A DNA stretch of 64,000 nt from T3SED10-260 sp035363255. Lineage in GTDB: Bacteria > Caldisericota > Caldisericia > UBA6126. Below the pieces are notes generated by a model. The model saw nothing but the letters and a program-made list of their open reading frames with translations, had not been told where the DNA came from and did not search any database. Position numbers and translations under genes: made by a program. Of the stretch, positions 8,390-16,934 are shown piece by piece. Positions within the stretch are counted from its first letter, which is position 1. Each line of letters begins with the position of its first letter. Location of the stretch: contig DAOSES010000004.1 of assembly GCA_035363255.1 (NCBI GenBank), forward strand, positions 53,442 through 117,441, read 5' to 3'.

Positions 8390-8512
8390 TTATGGAGTTT
8401 TGTGGGATATGGAAGATTTGGGCATGAATTCTTTGGCCTCTTTTTTATTGACATATTGGAGGGCAAGCTTAAACTGATCGTATAACAACTGTGCTGAAGA
8501 TGGAGCAATCAT
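8390..8512 (-). other. Short open frame in the gap before the PHP-domain gene, possible gene remnant
   Basis: The 292-base gap 8342-8633 holds no convincing gene. On the minus strand a frame stays open from about 8615 to the TAA at 8390. Its only ATG (8512) gives 40 residues starting MIAPSSAQLLYDQFKLAL. No ribosome site precedes it and I recognise no family. It may be the decayed tail of a gene or chance. Confidence 0.2.
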
Positions 8513-8633
8513 GATAGCTGTATCTCGCAGTAGTGAGCATTTGGGTTCAAAGATCGACAAACAGAAAACTTCAGGGAGTACTGTGCTTTTACAATGTTTT
8601 AAAATATTATTTGTTTAGTTGAAAGGAGTTTTT

Positions 8634-10964
8634 ATGAAGTTGTATTCGGTTCAGAATAAGACTGTTTCCTTTTCGAGAGAGAGAGAGAGAGAGAGTAAGC
8701 TCTCATCACGGTTTTTTACCCTTAACAAAAAGAGCTTAATTGCATGTTTGTTGGCAGTCTGCTTTGCATTTTTGTGTTTGAGCTCAAACGATCATCGTAT
8801 CAATGCCTCTTCAAGTCAAATGAACCCCACGCCTATTATTGAAATCCTATTTGAACCTGTGAACGCCCTCTTGTTGCATCAGGATGGGATGCTTCGCATC
8901 CCATTCATTGCGGGTTTAGTGTCTAATCAAATCCCCCCAACAGCTATGTTCAGCACTATCGAAATCTATGCAATTAACGACGATTCTGAAGACTACATTT
9001 CCAGCTATACGGTGAACGAGCCTCTTGTTACTTGTTGGATGGATAGTTACAGAGATGCTGATGACAATCTTAAACAGGTTCAAAAAGTAGAAGCTGATTG
9101 TGTATTCGAAAATAATGAATACGTGTTAAGTTACTCCAATACCTTAAAAGAAGCCATAGGTATTGGGCCAAATGGTATTCAAGAGCACAACGATAATGCC
9201 TCTTTAAACAAGATATATGATTCCATCGAGGACGAAAAGCAAGTTGTCCTCGATGTGCTAGATCTTTTTGACTCCTTTGAAGCAGGAGATCAAGAAGTGA
9301 TCGTCTTGAAGGGAGTGTTCTCCCTACCAGGCCAAACATTGATGATCGAGAGAGAAGTCACAATATATATGACTGTAGGATTTCTAGACATTCGATCTGG
9401 TATTCCAGCCATTGTTGGAGATATAGACGATCGTTTTCAAACTCTGGGCTTTTACAAAGGGGATGGTCATATCCATTCATTGTATAGTGATGGGCTTCAA
9501 GAGATTGAGCATTTAGTAACAGATAGCGAAGATAAGAAAATGTTAACCATTGCCCATCAGAGAAGAGTAAGACAATTAATGGATTGGTTGATTTTTACTG
9601 AACATGCCTGTTGTATGGTCTATGGGCAAACGGGAAAAAAAGGGTGTGATGAGGGTAATGAAAGTTGTGGGCATGGTTGCAACCAGTTGACTAATTTTCG
9701 TAATAAATGTGCACAAGCTCAATTAATGGAGCGTTCTGAGGGTGGGGGTAAAGGTCATTTTTTAGTTATCCCTGCGGTGGAAATTGGTGTGATAACCGAT
9801 TTTTCAACCTGTAACTTTCCATATACTGCTACATTTGATCCAGAAACAACAAGCCATGTGCTCCACTATTTTGGCCCACACAATAACGAGCCAGTTAAAG
9901 TTTTCCCCGAAGAGCATATCAATGGAACTGCTTACTTAAAAAATGGAGCCAATGATGTATGCAATAATACAGGTTTGGGTCCCAATGGCTGGTGCGTAAT
10001 TGCCCATCCAGCAGGGGGTTGGAAGGATAAGTATACTTGGAAAATGTTTCCACGCAATGTGGATGAGTGGAATCAAGATTGGGCATTCCATCGATCTCCT
10101 TCGGTAATCCGAAGCTATGGTGATAGCCCAAATGAGAATAATGGTATGGGTTTCATGGGAATGGAAATCATTTCTAATGCAAGAGTTCAGCAGGATGCCT
10201 GGGAACACTATCTTCACTACGACAAAGTAATCACCATCAATAAATGGAATGAAGCTGGTCTAAACAAGTTTGTCGTTGGTGTTGGAAATTCTGATTGTCA
10301 CCAAAAATGGTATCTTAAGATTGATGACCTGCCTGGTTTAAAGAAAGGTCATCTTGGTGATTATTGTTTAGTCAATAATGTAGAAGAGCGGGAAGTCAAA
10401 CATTTTGAGGATAAGCCTTATTGGAAAGCTGAATTTAGGGATGCTATGTTCGGAAGGGGGTGTACATTTGTATATTGTGATCAGGTGCCTTTGGAAAGCA
10501 AGATACTATTAGAAGCTCTTCGCTCCTGCGGAAAAAGCACAGGAGTAATGGGGGGAGTTACTGCATCAGATATTGGCTCATTTGCTACCTTCACAGCAAA
10601 TAATGTTCCCTCAGGAGGATTAGTGAACTTGGGCAATACTGATTTAGTGCTTAAATTATGGGCTTACCCCTTTCTTAAGGGTCTTGGAACCAAGCTTTCT
10701 TATAAGGTCATTGGGGATGGAGGTAGCTCCCCGACTCCAAGAGTATTAAGGACTTATAGCACTATCAATGTTACCGAATATACAGGACAAGAAATTACCA
10801 TTCAAAACAATGAAATCAATAACTATGACTGGATTCGGGTAGAGTTTAATTTTGAATTTTTTAGAGATCTTGATAGCAAGAACAGGTTACGTATAAAATG
10901 GGATGATATTGCAATATGCAATCCAGTATTCATAAAAAAGAGCTATCAATCCAATGAACACTAA
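8634..10964 (+). CDS. Secreted PHP-fold metal-dependent hydrolase
   Basis: 776 residues. A hydrophobic export signal lies at about residues 25-45 (LIACLLAVCFAFLCLSS), after an unusually long charged N-terminus. The core is a PHP-type domain: GDGHIHSLYSDG (His279, His281), EHACC, AHPAGGW (His458) and GNSDCH (Asp554, His556), the histidine/aspartate set that binds metals in phosphoesterases of this fold. The N- and C-terminal regions look beta-rich. The substrate is unknown. The ATG at 8634 has AAAGGAG upstream. A (GA)10 tract lies at codons 14-21 and could shift the frame. The last codons overlap the next gene by 11 nt. Confidence 0.75.
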   Translation: MKLYSVQNKTVSFSRERERESKLSSRFFTLNKKSLIACLLAVCFAFLCLSSNDHRINASSSQMNPTPIIEILFEPVNALLLHQDGMLRIPFIAGLVSNQIPPTAMFSTIEIYAINDDSEDYISSYTVNEPLVTCWMDSYRDADDNLKQVQKVEADCVFENNEYVLSYSNTLKEAIGIGPNGIQEHNDNASLNKIYDSIEDEKQVVLDVLDLFDSFEAGDQEVIVLKGVFSLPGQTLMIEREVTIYMTVGFLDIRSGIPAIVGDIDDRFQTLGFYKGDGHIHSLYSDGLQEIEHLVTDSEDKKMLTIAHQRRVRQLMDWLIFTEHACCMVYGQTGKKGCDEGNESCGHGCNQLTNFRNKCAQAQLMERSEGGGKGHFLVIPAVEIGVITDFSTCNFPYTATFDPETTSHVLHYFGPHNNEPVKVFPEEHINGTAYLKNGANDVCNNTGLGPNGWCVIAHPAGGWKDKYTWKMFPRNVDEWNQDWAFHRSPSVIRSYGDSPNENNGMGFMGMEIISNARVQQDAWEHYLHYDKVITINKWNEAGLNKFVVGVGNSDCHQKWYLKIDDLPGLKKGHLGDYCLVNNVEEREVKHFEDKPYWKAEFRDAMFGRGCTFVYCDQVPLESKILLEALRSCGKSTGVMGGVTASDIGSFATFTANNVPSGGLVNLGNTDLVLKLWAYPFLKGLGTKLSYKVIGDGGSSPTPRVLRTYSTINVTEYTGQEITIQNNEINNYDWIRVEFNFEFFRDLDSKNRLRIKWDDIAICNPVFIKKSYQSNEH
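8675..8695 (+). repeat. GA dinucleotide tract inside the start of a coding sequence
   Basis: Ten GA units plus one G encode alternating Arg and Glu (RERERE) before the signal peptide of the PHP-domain protein. Because the unit is 2 bp, gain or loss of one unit would frameshift the gene. Tracts like this drive phase variation in other bacteria. Confidence 0.85.
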
Positions 10965-12045
10965 ATCTACCTCCTTGCTTCCTTGGTTTGAAGCACTAAA
11001 ATTTTCTTTGCGTTTGATGCACAAGTCGTTTTTCAAGCTTTTCATCCCTTCCATGGTTTTGAGTTTTGTGATGGGAGCTTTGCTATCGTTAATTGTGCTT
11101 GACGCTTGGTTTATTTTTACTCATGCTCCTTATGTTTTTCCGATGATTGTTTTATTTATCTGCGTTATTTCGCTTCCTATCTATGCCTATCTTTACCCTT
11201 TGCTGAAAAGGCACGTTCTTTTTCTGGGTATGCAGGAGCTAAATCTTATACCTTTTGAGGATTATAAGGAGTTACCACGAAAGATTCGGTTTAGTAATTT
11301 CTTGCGATTAGTTAAAGTTTCATTAAAAAGGTACTCATTTCAAAGCTTATCTTTTCTTTTGTTGATATTACTACCTATTACGATTTCCATTTTTCTTTAT
11401 ATAAAAAAAATTGACACGCATCTTCTTGAGGGTATTGAAATCGTATTGCTCCTTTCAATTATCGCTCTTTTACCTGTTACATGGGGCTTTTATGCTTATT
11501 TTTTTGCGGAGTTGCATGTGATCGATAAAATAAGCCAGGAGGTTAAAGCTGGTTGTATCAGGAACAATAAAGTAATACGTCCTGATAAAAAACTCTTCTG
11601 GCCTATCCTGATCTGGAAAGCTCTTATGTTTATGCTATATATCGTTTTGCTTTTTGCTTTGGGGCAATTGTATATACTTAGTGGTAATGCATTTAGTAGC
11701 TTCGATAATTATAGATCAGGGTTTGTTCTTGCTATGCTTTATGAGATATCTCCAGTCTTACTCTTTGGTTTTTTGTTTCACCCCTTCTTCGAGCCTGTGC
11801 TGAATGCTATATTCAAGTTAAGACCGAACCAGGATTGGTTTGTTTGGTCATACCGAAGCAGTAGTGATATCTTTTTGGATAACCCCATCGCTCTATGGAT
11901 CATGCTCTTTTTCCTCCTGCTCTTCGGTCTCTTGACTGCCTTTTTCTTTTTGGTGGAAACCCTCTCTTCGGTCTATTTTTACCACAGTGCTCAACGAAAG
12001 ATGGAAAATTCGTCACTTTCTGGTGTTGATCTTGAAGAGGCTTAA
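10954..12045 (+). CDS. Multi-pass membrane protein, unknown function
   Basis: 363 residues with about seven hydrophobic segments, for example VMGALLSLIVLDAWFIF, VFPMIVLFICVISLPIYAYL and ALWIMLFFLLLFGLLTAFFF. The loops are basic. It is not a recognisable transporter and I see no catalytic motif. The start at 10954 lies within the end of the upstream PHP-domain gene, implying translational coupling. It may anchor or help export the neighbouring secreted proteins, but that is only context. Confidence 0.55.
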   Translation: MNTKSTSLLPWFEALKFSLRLMHKSFFKLFIPSMVLSFVMGALLSLIVLDAWFIFTHAPYVFPMIVLFICVISLPIYAYLYPLLKRHVLFLGMQELNLIPFEDYKELPRKIRFSNFLRLVKVSLKRYSFQSLSFLLLILLPITISIFLYIKKIDTHLLEGIEIVLLLSIIALLPVTWGFYAYFFAELHVIDKISQEVKAGCIRNNKVIRPDKKLFWPILIWKALMFMLYIVLLFALGQLYILSGNAFSSFDNYRSGFVLAMLYEISPVLLFGFLFHPFFEPVLNAIFKLRPNQDWFVWSYRSSSDIFLDNPIALWIMLFFLLLFGLLTAFFFLVETLSSVYFYHSAQRKMENSSLSGVDLEEA

Positions 12046-12118
12046 ACGGTATTATGTTATAGGTGATTAACTTTTTTTATTACTGAATGGAGCGGCTGGA
12101 TAAAGTAAGGAGATTAAG

Positions 12119-13576
12119 ATGAAACTATCTCGTTGTCTTTCAGTTCTGTTGTGTCTTTTGTGCCTGCCCTGGCTGGGAAATTATCCTCAAGCAAAAGCAA
12201 TCACTGGAGTCAAAGTGGAGGCTATCCCCAATATTGCTGGGGCTCCTGCCTCTTATAAGTTTCACTTTTCCATTGAAAAAAAGGTGGAAACAGGGGATTG
12301 GATCATTCTGTATTTTCCTGCAGAAATTGAGTTCCCGCCTCCTCCTGATCCCGATATCATTCCGCCTCCGCGTCCTCCAGGTACACCCTGCCCAAAAAAG
12401 GAACCTGTTTTTGACTATGAGAAAAAAACCATCACTTTTGAATCCTATGTTTCGATGGATCCCGCTATCGAAGGGTATCGTGATATTACTGCCACCTTAC
12501 CTTTAGATATGGGTATCCGCAACCCTGAAAAAAGTGGTTCCTACACCTTTGGCATCGCTACCAAACCTGAACCAGAGAAAGCCGAATCGGACGCAGTGGA
12601 AATCACAGCTCCAAGCGATCAGCGGAAGATTATGTCCTGCGAAATGAAACCTGGGTCCAGAATAGTGAAAATTAATGAATCGAATGTTTCCTGGGCAAAA
12701 CAGCTTGAGTTGAACTCTTCTCTTGATCTGCTCAGTAGTGCCCCTTCTTCTGCTTTTTATGTTTCTGTTGGAGACATAGCCTCTGCTTTCGATGCTTATC
12801 CTATACTTTCCATCGATAGCAAAAACAAGACGCATCACTATCAATGGATCTTCCGCTCCAATGAACGAGTGCGTTTTTCCTATGCTGAAGTTGGAAGTCT
12901 TGGGAGAGTGGAGTTTTCTCCCTTGTACATCAATGGGAAAGAGCTTCCTTGGAAGCATCCCCCCCGAATGGAGAAAGCATCTTCGAGCGATCAGAGCCAG
13001 GTACTCTTTATTGATATTGGTAGTTTTTTGACCTCTTTGGCATGTTTTACGAAAGTAGAAGCAAAAGGTGGAGTTTTGCATTTTGCAGATACTTTTGGGA
13101 AAACTTATGCCCTGGATTATTGGAACTCAAACTTAAGAATAGTTCAAGCGGGGGAAAGCTATTCCTACGACTATCAGCTATGGAGTCCTGTGGAGATTGT
13201 GAACGCACGAATGCGTATGGATTTAAACTTTTTTGTCTTTCACTTGCTGAGTTTGAACGCGGTCGAGTATTATCAGTATGAGCCCTATCAATGGGAGATA
13301 AGTCATCATTGCTCTGATTTTCGTGGCAAATCCTGGAATTTTCTGCTTTATTATGATTCAACTCCTCACAAAGAAAGACTTAAGGACGTGATCCCCTTAC
13401 TTATCGATGAAAAACTCCTGCAGTGGAACCCGATTGTTTTGGATTCTAAAAATGTGTTAAAGCGAGATATCGAGCATACTCAGGTGCTGGCTCCCTTGCG
13501 TACTTTTTTTGAAGCCATGAAGGCAAGGATTGAATGGAATGAAGCCGAAGAGTTTGTCAAGGTGAGCTTTCCGTAA
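12119..13576 (+). CDS. Secreted protein with C-terminal copper-amine-oxidase-N-like stalk domain
   Basis: 485 residues. A clear signal peptide (RCLSVLLCLLCLPWLGN) is followed by a beta-rich region with a proline-rich loop (FPPPPDPDIIPPPRPPG). The C-terminal part ends LAPLRTFFEAMKARIEWNE followed by EEFVKVS, the closing motif of the copper amine oxidase N-terminal (stalk) domain, used in Firmicutes as a cell-surface module. No enzymatic domain is visible. The ribosome site AAGGAG precedes ATG 12119. Same strand and close spacing suggest one transcription unit with the two upstream genes. The stop is followed directly by a palindromic repeat. Confidence 0.65.
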   Translation: MKLSRCLSVLLCLLCLPWLGNYPQAKAITGVKVEAIPNIAGAPASYKFHFSIEKKVETGDWIILYFPAEIEFPPPPDPDIIPPPRPPGTPCPKKEPVFDYEKKTITFESYVSMDPAIEGYRDITATLPLDMGIRNPEKSGSYTFGIATKPEPEKAESDAVEITAPSDQRKIMSCEMKPGSRIVKINESNVSWAKQLELNSSLDLLSSAPSSAFYVSVGDIASAFDAYPILSIDSKNKTHHYQWIFRSNERVRFSYAEVGSLGRVEFSPLYINGKELPWKHPPRMEKASSSDQSQVLFIDIGSFLTSLACFTKVEAKGGVLHFADTFGKTYALDYWNSNLRIVQAGESYSYDYQLWSPVEIVNARMRMDLNFFVFHLLSLNAVEYYQYEPYQWEISHHCSDFRGKSWNFLLYYDSTPHKERLKDVIPLLIDEKLLQWNPIVLDSKNVLKRDIEHTQVLAPLRTFFEAMKARIEWNEAEEFVKVSFP

Positions 13577-13612
13577 AATGTCGCAAGTGCAAGGTCCCTC
13601 TGCCACATTTTA
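13575..13612. repeat. Palindromic repeat, copy 2 (TGTCGCA family)
   Basis: An imperfect hairpin with the same order of elements as 1832-1872: TGTCGCA, loop CAAGGTCCCTC, TGCCACA. About 24 of 29 core bases match copy 1. It lies between convergent genes and reaches both the upstream stop codon and the nadC stop, so it probably serves as terminator for both. Confidence 0.7.
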
Positions 13613-14440
13613 GGAGAGTTTCATGCTAAGGTCGAGGGCGTGGACGTGGTGGGTCATGCTTCCTGTGGAGATAAAGTCTGGCTGGAGACGCGCATAAGCC
13701 TCAATATTGTCGAGGGTAATGCCTCCGGAGATTTCGATAAGCGCTTTGCCTTTAAGTTGTAGTATGGCTTGAGCAGCTCTTTCGGGAGTGAAATTATCGA
13801 GCATGATGATATCTGGATGGTAGGGCAGGGCTTCAAGGGCGTCTTCCAGTGTACTTACTTCGATTTCGAGCTTGAGCATGGGGTTTTGGTTATTTTTTTT
13901 CCATTTTTCCAGGATGGCGCTGACCCCTCCTCCTGCTTTGACATGATTGTCTTTGAGCATAATAAGGTCAGACAGACTGTTGCGATGGTTGAAGCCTCCT
14001 CCCGTGCGAACGGCATATTTGACGAGTGCACGGTAGTGAGGAAGTGTTTTCCTCGTATCCAATAGTTTTACTCCGTAGGGGCTGATGATATCCTGTAATG
14101 TCTTGGTCTGTGTGGCAATTCCCGACAAATAGCTTAAAAGGTTGAGCATCAATCTTTCGCTTCGAAGTAAGGCACTGGTAGTTCCTTTTAGATGGCACAG
14201 CTCCTGACCGGGAGATATGGTCTCGCCATCCGATACCAGGCAGTCCACCTGGCAGTCTGAATCCATGAAGGAAAGAAACTGTGGGATGAAGGGAAGTCCG
14301 CAGATGATACCGGGGGCTTTTGCCAATAATCGAGCTTTTGACCAGGTCTGGCTTTGACCTGCCAAATCACTTGCTACATCTCCATAAGGAGCATCTTCAA
14401 TGAAAGCATCTTCTATCCAGCGAGAGGGTAGCTTGATCAT
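13610..14440 (-). CDS. nadC: Nicotinate-nucleotide diphosphorylase (carboxylating)
   Basis: Quinolinate phosphoribosyltransferase, third step of de novo NAD synthesis from aspartate; 276 residues, normal length. Family motifs are visible: EDAPYGDVASD, LDTRKTLPHYR, RTGGGFNHR, IMLKDNH, IMLDNF, EISGGI and STGSMTHH, which contribute the basic phosphate and carboxylate pocket. It starts two bases after the nadB stop, with the ribosome site inside the end of nadB. Last gene of the operon. Confidence 0.95.
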   Translation of the reverse strand: MIKLPSRWIEDAFIEDAPYGDVASDLAGQSQTWSKARLLAKAPGIICGLPFIPQFLSFMDSDCQVDCLVSDGETISPGQELCHLKGTTSALLRSERLMLNLLSYLSGIATQTKTLQDIISPYGVKLLDTRKTLPHYRALVKYAVRTGGGFNHRNSLSDLIMLKDNHVKAGGGVSAILEKWKKNNQNPMLKLEIEVSTLEDALEALPYHPDIIMLDNFTPERAAQAILQLKGKALIEISGGITLDNIEAYARLQPDFISTGSMTHHVHALDLSMKLS

Positions 14441-14442
14441 GT

Positions 14443-16020
14443 TTAACCTCTTTTCTCGTAGTTAAGCACCAGATCATGGCCATGTGTTTGGTGGCTTAAG
14501 ACCAGGGATTTTTGAAACTCATCCTTCATTTCTGGGTAATCGGAGCGATGGTGGCAACCTCGGGATTCCTGGCGGAAAAGGGCAGAAACGGTTACCAGAT
14601 AGGAGGTGATGCAAAGCATTTTTCGAGAATATTGCTGGTCGGTGGGATGAAGTGAGAGCATGGCATAGCGATAATAAGGGCTGAGATAGGCAAGATATTT
14701 GCTTAGATCATGTTCATTGCGTTCAATACCCAGATTTTTCCAGTTGAGTGCTTTGATATCACTTTCAGGGGGGAGGATCAGGGTGGAAAGCTCTGAGTGG
14801 CGCGAAGGCATGGACAAGGTCACTGGGGGAGGTGGAGTGCTGGCTTCCATGTGCTTTGCGGCACGTTTGCCAAAAACCAGCGCATCTGCAAGGGAGTTGG
14901 AAGCAAGTCGATTGGCACCATGCAGACCGTTGCATGCAACCTCGCCTATTGCATATATCCCAGGGATACTGCTTTCTCCGTAGGTATTGGTGCGAATTCC
15001 TCCCATGGTGTAGTGGGCTGAGGGATGAATCTTGACTGGATGAAGGGTGGGATCTACTCCTCTTTCCATGCAACTGGCATACACTCCAGGAAACTTTTTT
15101 TTGAGAGTATCTACCCCAATGGGTCTCATGTCGAGATAAATACCATCATTTCCCTGCTGTCGAATTTCCTGAATGATAGATCTGCTGACTATATCTCGTG
15201 AGGCAAGGTCTTTTTCGGGATGGTAGCGTTCCATAAAGGCTTCATTTTGCTTGTTGAGGAGTATTGCCCCCTCTCCTCTTAGTGCTTCTGTTAAAAGAAA
15301 TGGTTCAAAACCTGCCTGAGACAGGACTGTTGGGTGAAACTGTACAAATTCAAGATCCACTAGATTTAAACCTCGATTGAAACCGAGTGCAAGCACATCT
15401 CCGTACAAGCTGGATTCGCCAGTGCTACTGCCGTAAATACCTGAGTAGCCCCCTGCTCCAAGCACCAGGAAGGAGGATCCTACCTGATAATATGCTCCTT
15501 CATGATACAAAAGACTTCCCACGTAACGCCCTTTTTGAATAAAAAAGTCACTAAACCAGGTTTGTTCGCGGATTTGAATATTGGGCTGTTGTTGAATTTG
15601 TTTGAGTAGAAATGAAAAAATAGCTTTTCCAAAACGATCGCCACTGCTGTGAAGAATTCTGCGTCTTGAATGGAACCCTTCCAGTCCCAGCATAAAGGAA
15701 CCATCACTGTTTTTATCAAAAGGGAAGCCCATCTGATCTAGTTCATAAGCTCGATCTATCATTTCATAGGCAAGTATCTTGGCAGTTTCTCTACTGCTAA
15801 GTTCTTTGCCTGCCCTGAGGGTGTCTAAGAAGTGGAGCTCAGGGGAGTCGTCAGGCCCCATAGCTGCTGAAACCCCACCTTCAGCCCGGATAGTATTGCA
15901 GGATTGGGTAAGGGACTTGGTGATCATCAGGATTTTCATCCTGGGATCAAGAAATAAGGCAGTCGCTAAACCAGCAATACCGGTTCCGACGATGACAATG
16001 TCAAAGCATTCATTTTCCAT
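14443..16020 (-). CDS. nadB: L-aspartate oxidase
   Basis: FAD enzyme that oxidises L-aspartate to iminoaspartate for NAD synthesis; 525 residues. It shows the FAD Rossmann motif VGTGIAGLATAL, the succinate-dehydrogenase-family segments NTIRAEGGVSAAM and GYSGIYGSSTG, HPSAHYTMGGI and GEVACNGLHGANRLASNSL, where the arginine aids catalysis. The helical C-terminal domain is present. In an anaerobe fumarate is the likely electron acceptor (family knowledge). It lies two bases after nadA and two before nadC. Confidence 0.95.
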   Translation of the reverse strand: MENECFDIVIVGTGIAGLATALFLDPRMKILMITKSLTQSCNTIRAEGGVSAAMGPDDSPELHFLDTLRAGKELSSRETAKILAYEMIDRAYELDQMGFPFDKNSDGSFMLGLEGFHSRRRILHSSGDRFGKAIFSFLLKQIQQQPNIQIREQTWFSDFFIQKGRYVGSLLYHEGAYYQVGSSFLVLGAGGYSGIYGSSTGESSLYGDVLALGFNRGLNLVDLEFVQFHPTVLSQAGFEPFLLTEALRGEGAILLNKQNEAFMERYHPEKDLASRDIVSRSIIQEIRQQGNDGIYLDMRPIGVDTLKKKFPGVYASCMERGVDPTLHPVKIHPSAHYTMGGIRTNTYGESSIPGIYAIGEVACNGLHGANRLASNSLADALVFGKRAAKHMEASTPPPPVTLSMPSRHSELSTLILPPESDIKALNWKNLGIERNEHDLSKYLAYLSPYYRYAMLSLHPTDQQYSRKMLCITSYLVTVSALFRQESRGCHHRSDYPEMKDEFQKSLVLSHQTHGHDLVLNYEKRG

Positions 16021-16022
16021 GA

Positions 16023-16934
16023 CTATGCTACTTGGAGCATTTTTTGAATGGAGGCTCTGGCCTTATCCATTAAAAGCTTGGGAAGCACTATTTCGTGCTC
16101 CTGGTTTTCAATGGCGTTAAGAAGGTTTTCCAGAGTTGTTTTCTTCATGTTGGGACAATAGAGTCTCGAGCTCAGTAAATGAAAGCTCTTGGTTGGAACG
16201 AGGGTCTTGAGACGATAGATCATACCCTCTTCGGTGCCGATGATGAATTTGTTGGAGGGATGCTCTTTGGCAAGGGTGACCATGCCACCAGTACCTGCAA
16301 TGTAATCGCTGGCATCTCTCACTTCCTTGCGGCATTCGGGGTGAACTATGACAGGTTCATTGGGATAACAATTTTTGGCTTGTATAAGGTCTTCTTCTCG
16401 GATCATATAGTGGGTGGGGCAATATCCAGCAAAAAGAATAACTTCTTTGTTGGTATGTTCGGCTACATAGCCTCCCAGACCCTCATCAGGGATAAAGATA
16501 ATTTTTTTGTCTGGAAGGGACTCCACAATTTTGACAGCGTTGGCTGAAGTGCAGCAGATGTCGGAAACGGCTTTGACTTCTGCACTGGAGTTGACGTAGC
16601 AGACCACGCTTGCATCCGGATGTTCTTGTTTTAGTTTTTTAACCTGATCTGGGCGAATCATATCTGCCATGGGGCAACCTGCACTTAGTACAGGAAGAAG
16701 AACTGTTTTTTCTGGGGCGAGAATCTTTGCAGTCTCAGCCATAAACGATACTCCGCAAAATACAATCACATCCGCTTGAGTTTCTGCCGCTTTACGACTC
16801 AATTCCAGGGAGTCTCCCACAAAATCTGCTGAATCCTGTATTTCAGGTCGCTGATAGTTATGTGCCAAAATGACTGCATTCAGCTTTGCTTTTTTTTCTT
16901 GAATTTTTTTTTGGATTTTGTTAGTTTCGTTCAT
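16023..16934 (-). CDS. nadA: Quinolinate synthase
   Basis: Iron-sulfur enzyme that condenses iminoaspartate with dihydroxyacetone phosphate to quinolinate; 303 residues. Motifs include ILAHNYQRPEIQD, VDFVGDSLELS-like text near residue 40, and the three cluster cysteines in NSSAEVKAVSDICCTSAN, HPECRKEV and SRLYCPNMKKT. It belongs to the oxygen-sensitive class without the extended C-terminal cysteine motif. Its ATG overlaps the TGA of the heparinase-like gene by 4 nt, so an outer-surface protein gene is coupled to NAD synthesis, an unusual arrangement. Confidence 0.95.
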   Translation of the reverse strand: MNETNKIQKKIQEKKAKLNAVILAHNYQRPEIQDSADFVGDSLELSRKAAETQADVIVFCGVSFMAETAKILAPEKTVLLPVLSAGCPMADMIRPDQVKKLKQEHPDASVVCYVNSSAEVKAVSDICCTSANAVKIVESLPDKKIIFIPDEGLGGYVAEHTNKEVILFAGYCPTHYMIREEDLIQAKNCYPNEPVIVHPECRKEVRDASDYIAGTGGMVTLAKEHPSNKFIIGTEEGMIYRLKTLVPTKSFHLLSSRLYCPNMKKTTLENLLNAIENQEHEIVLPKLLMDKARASIQKMLQVA

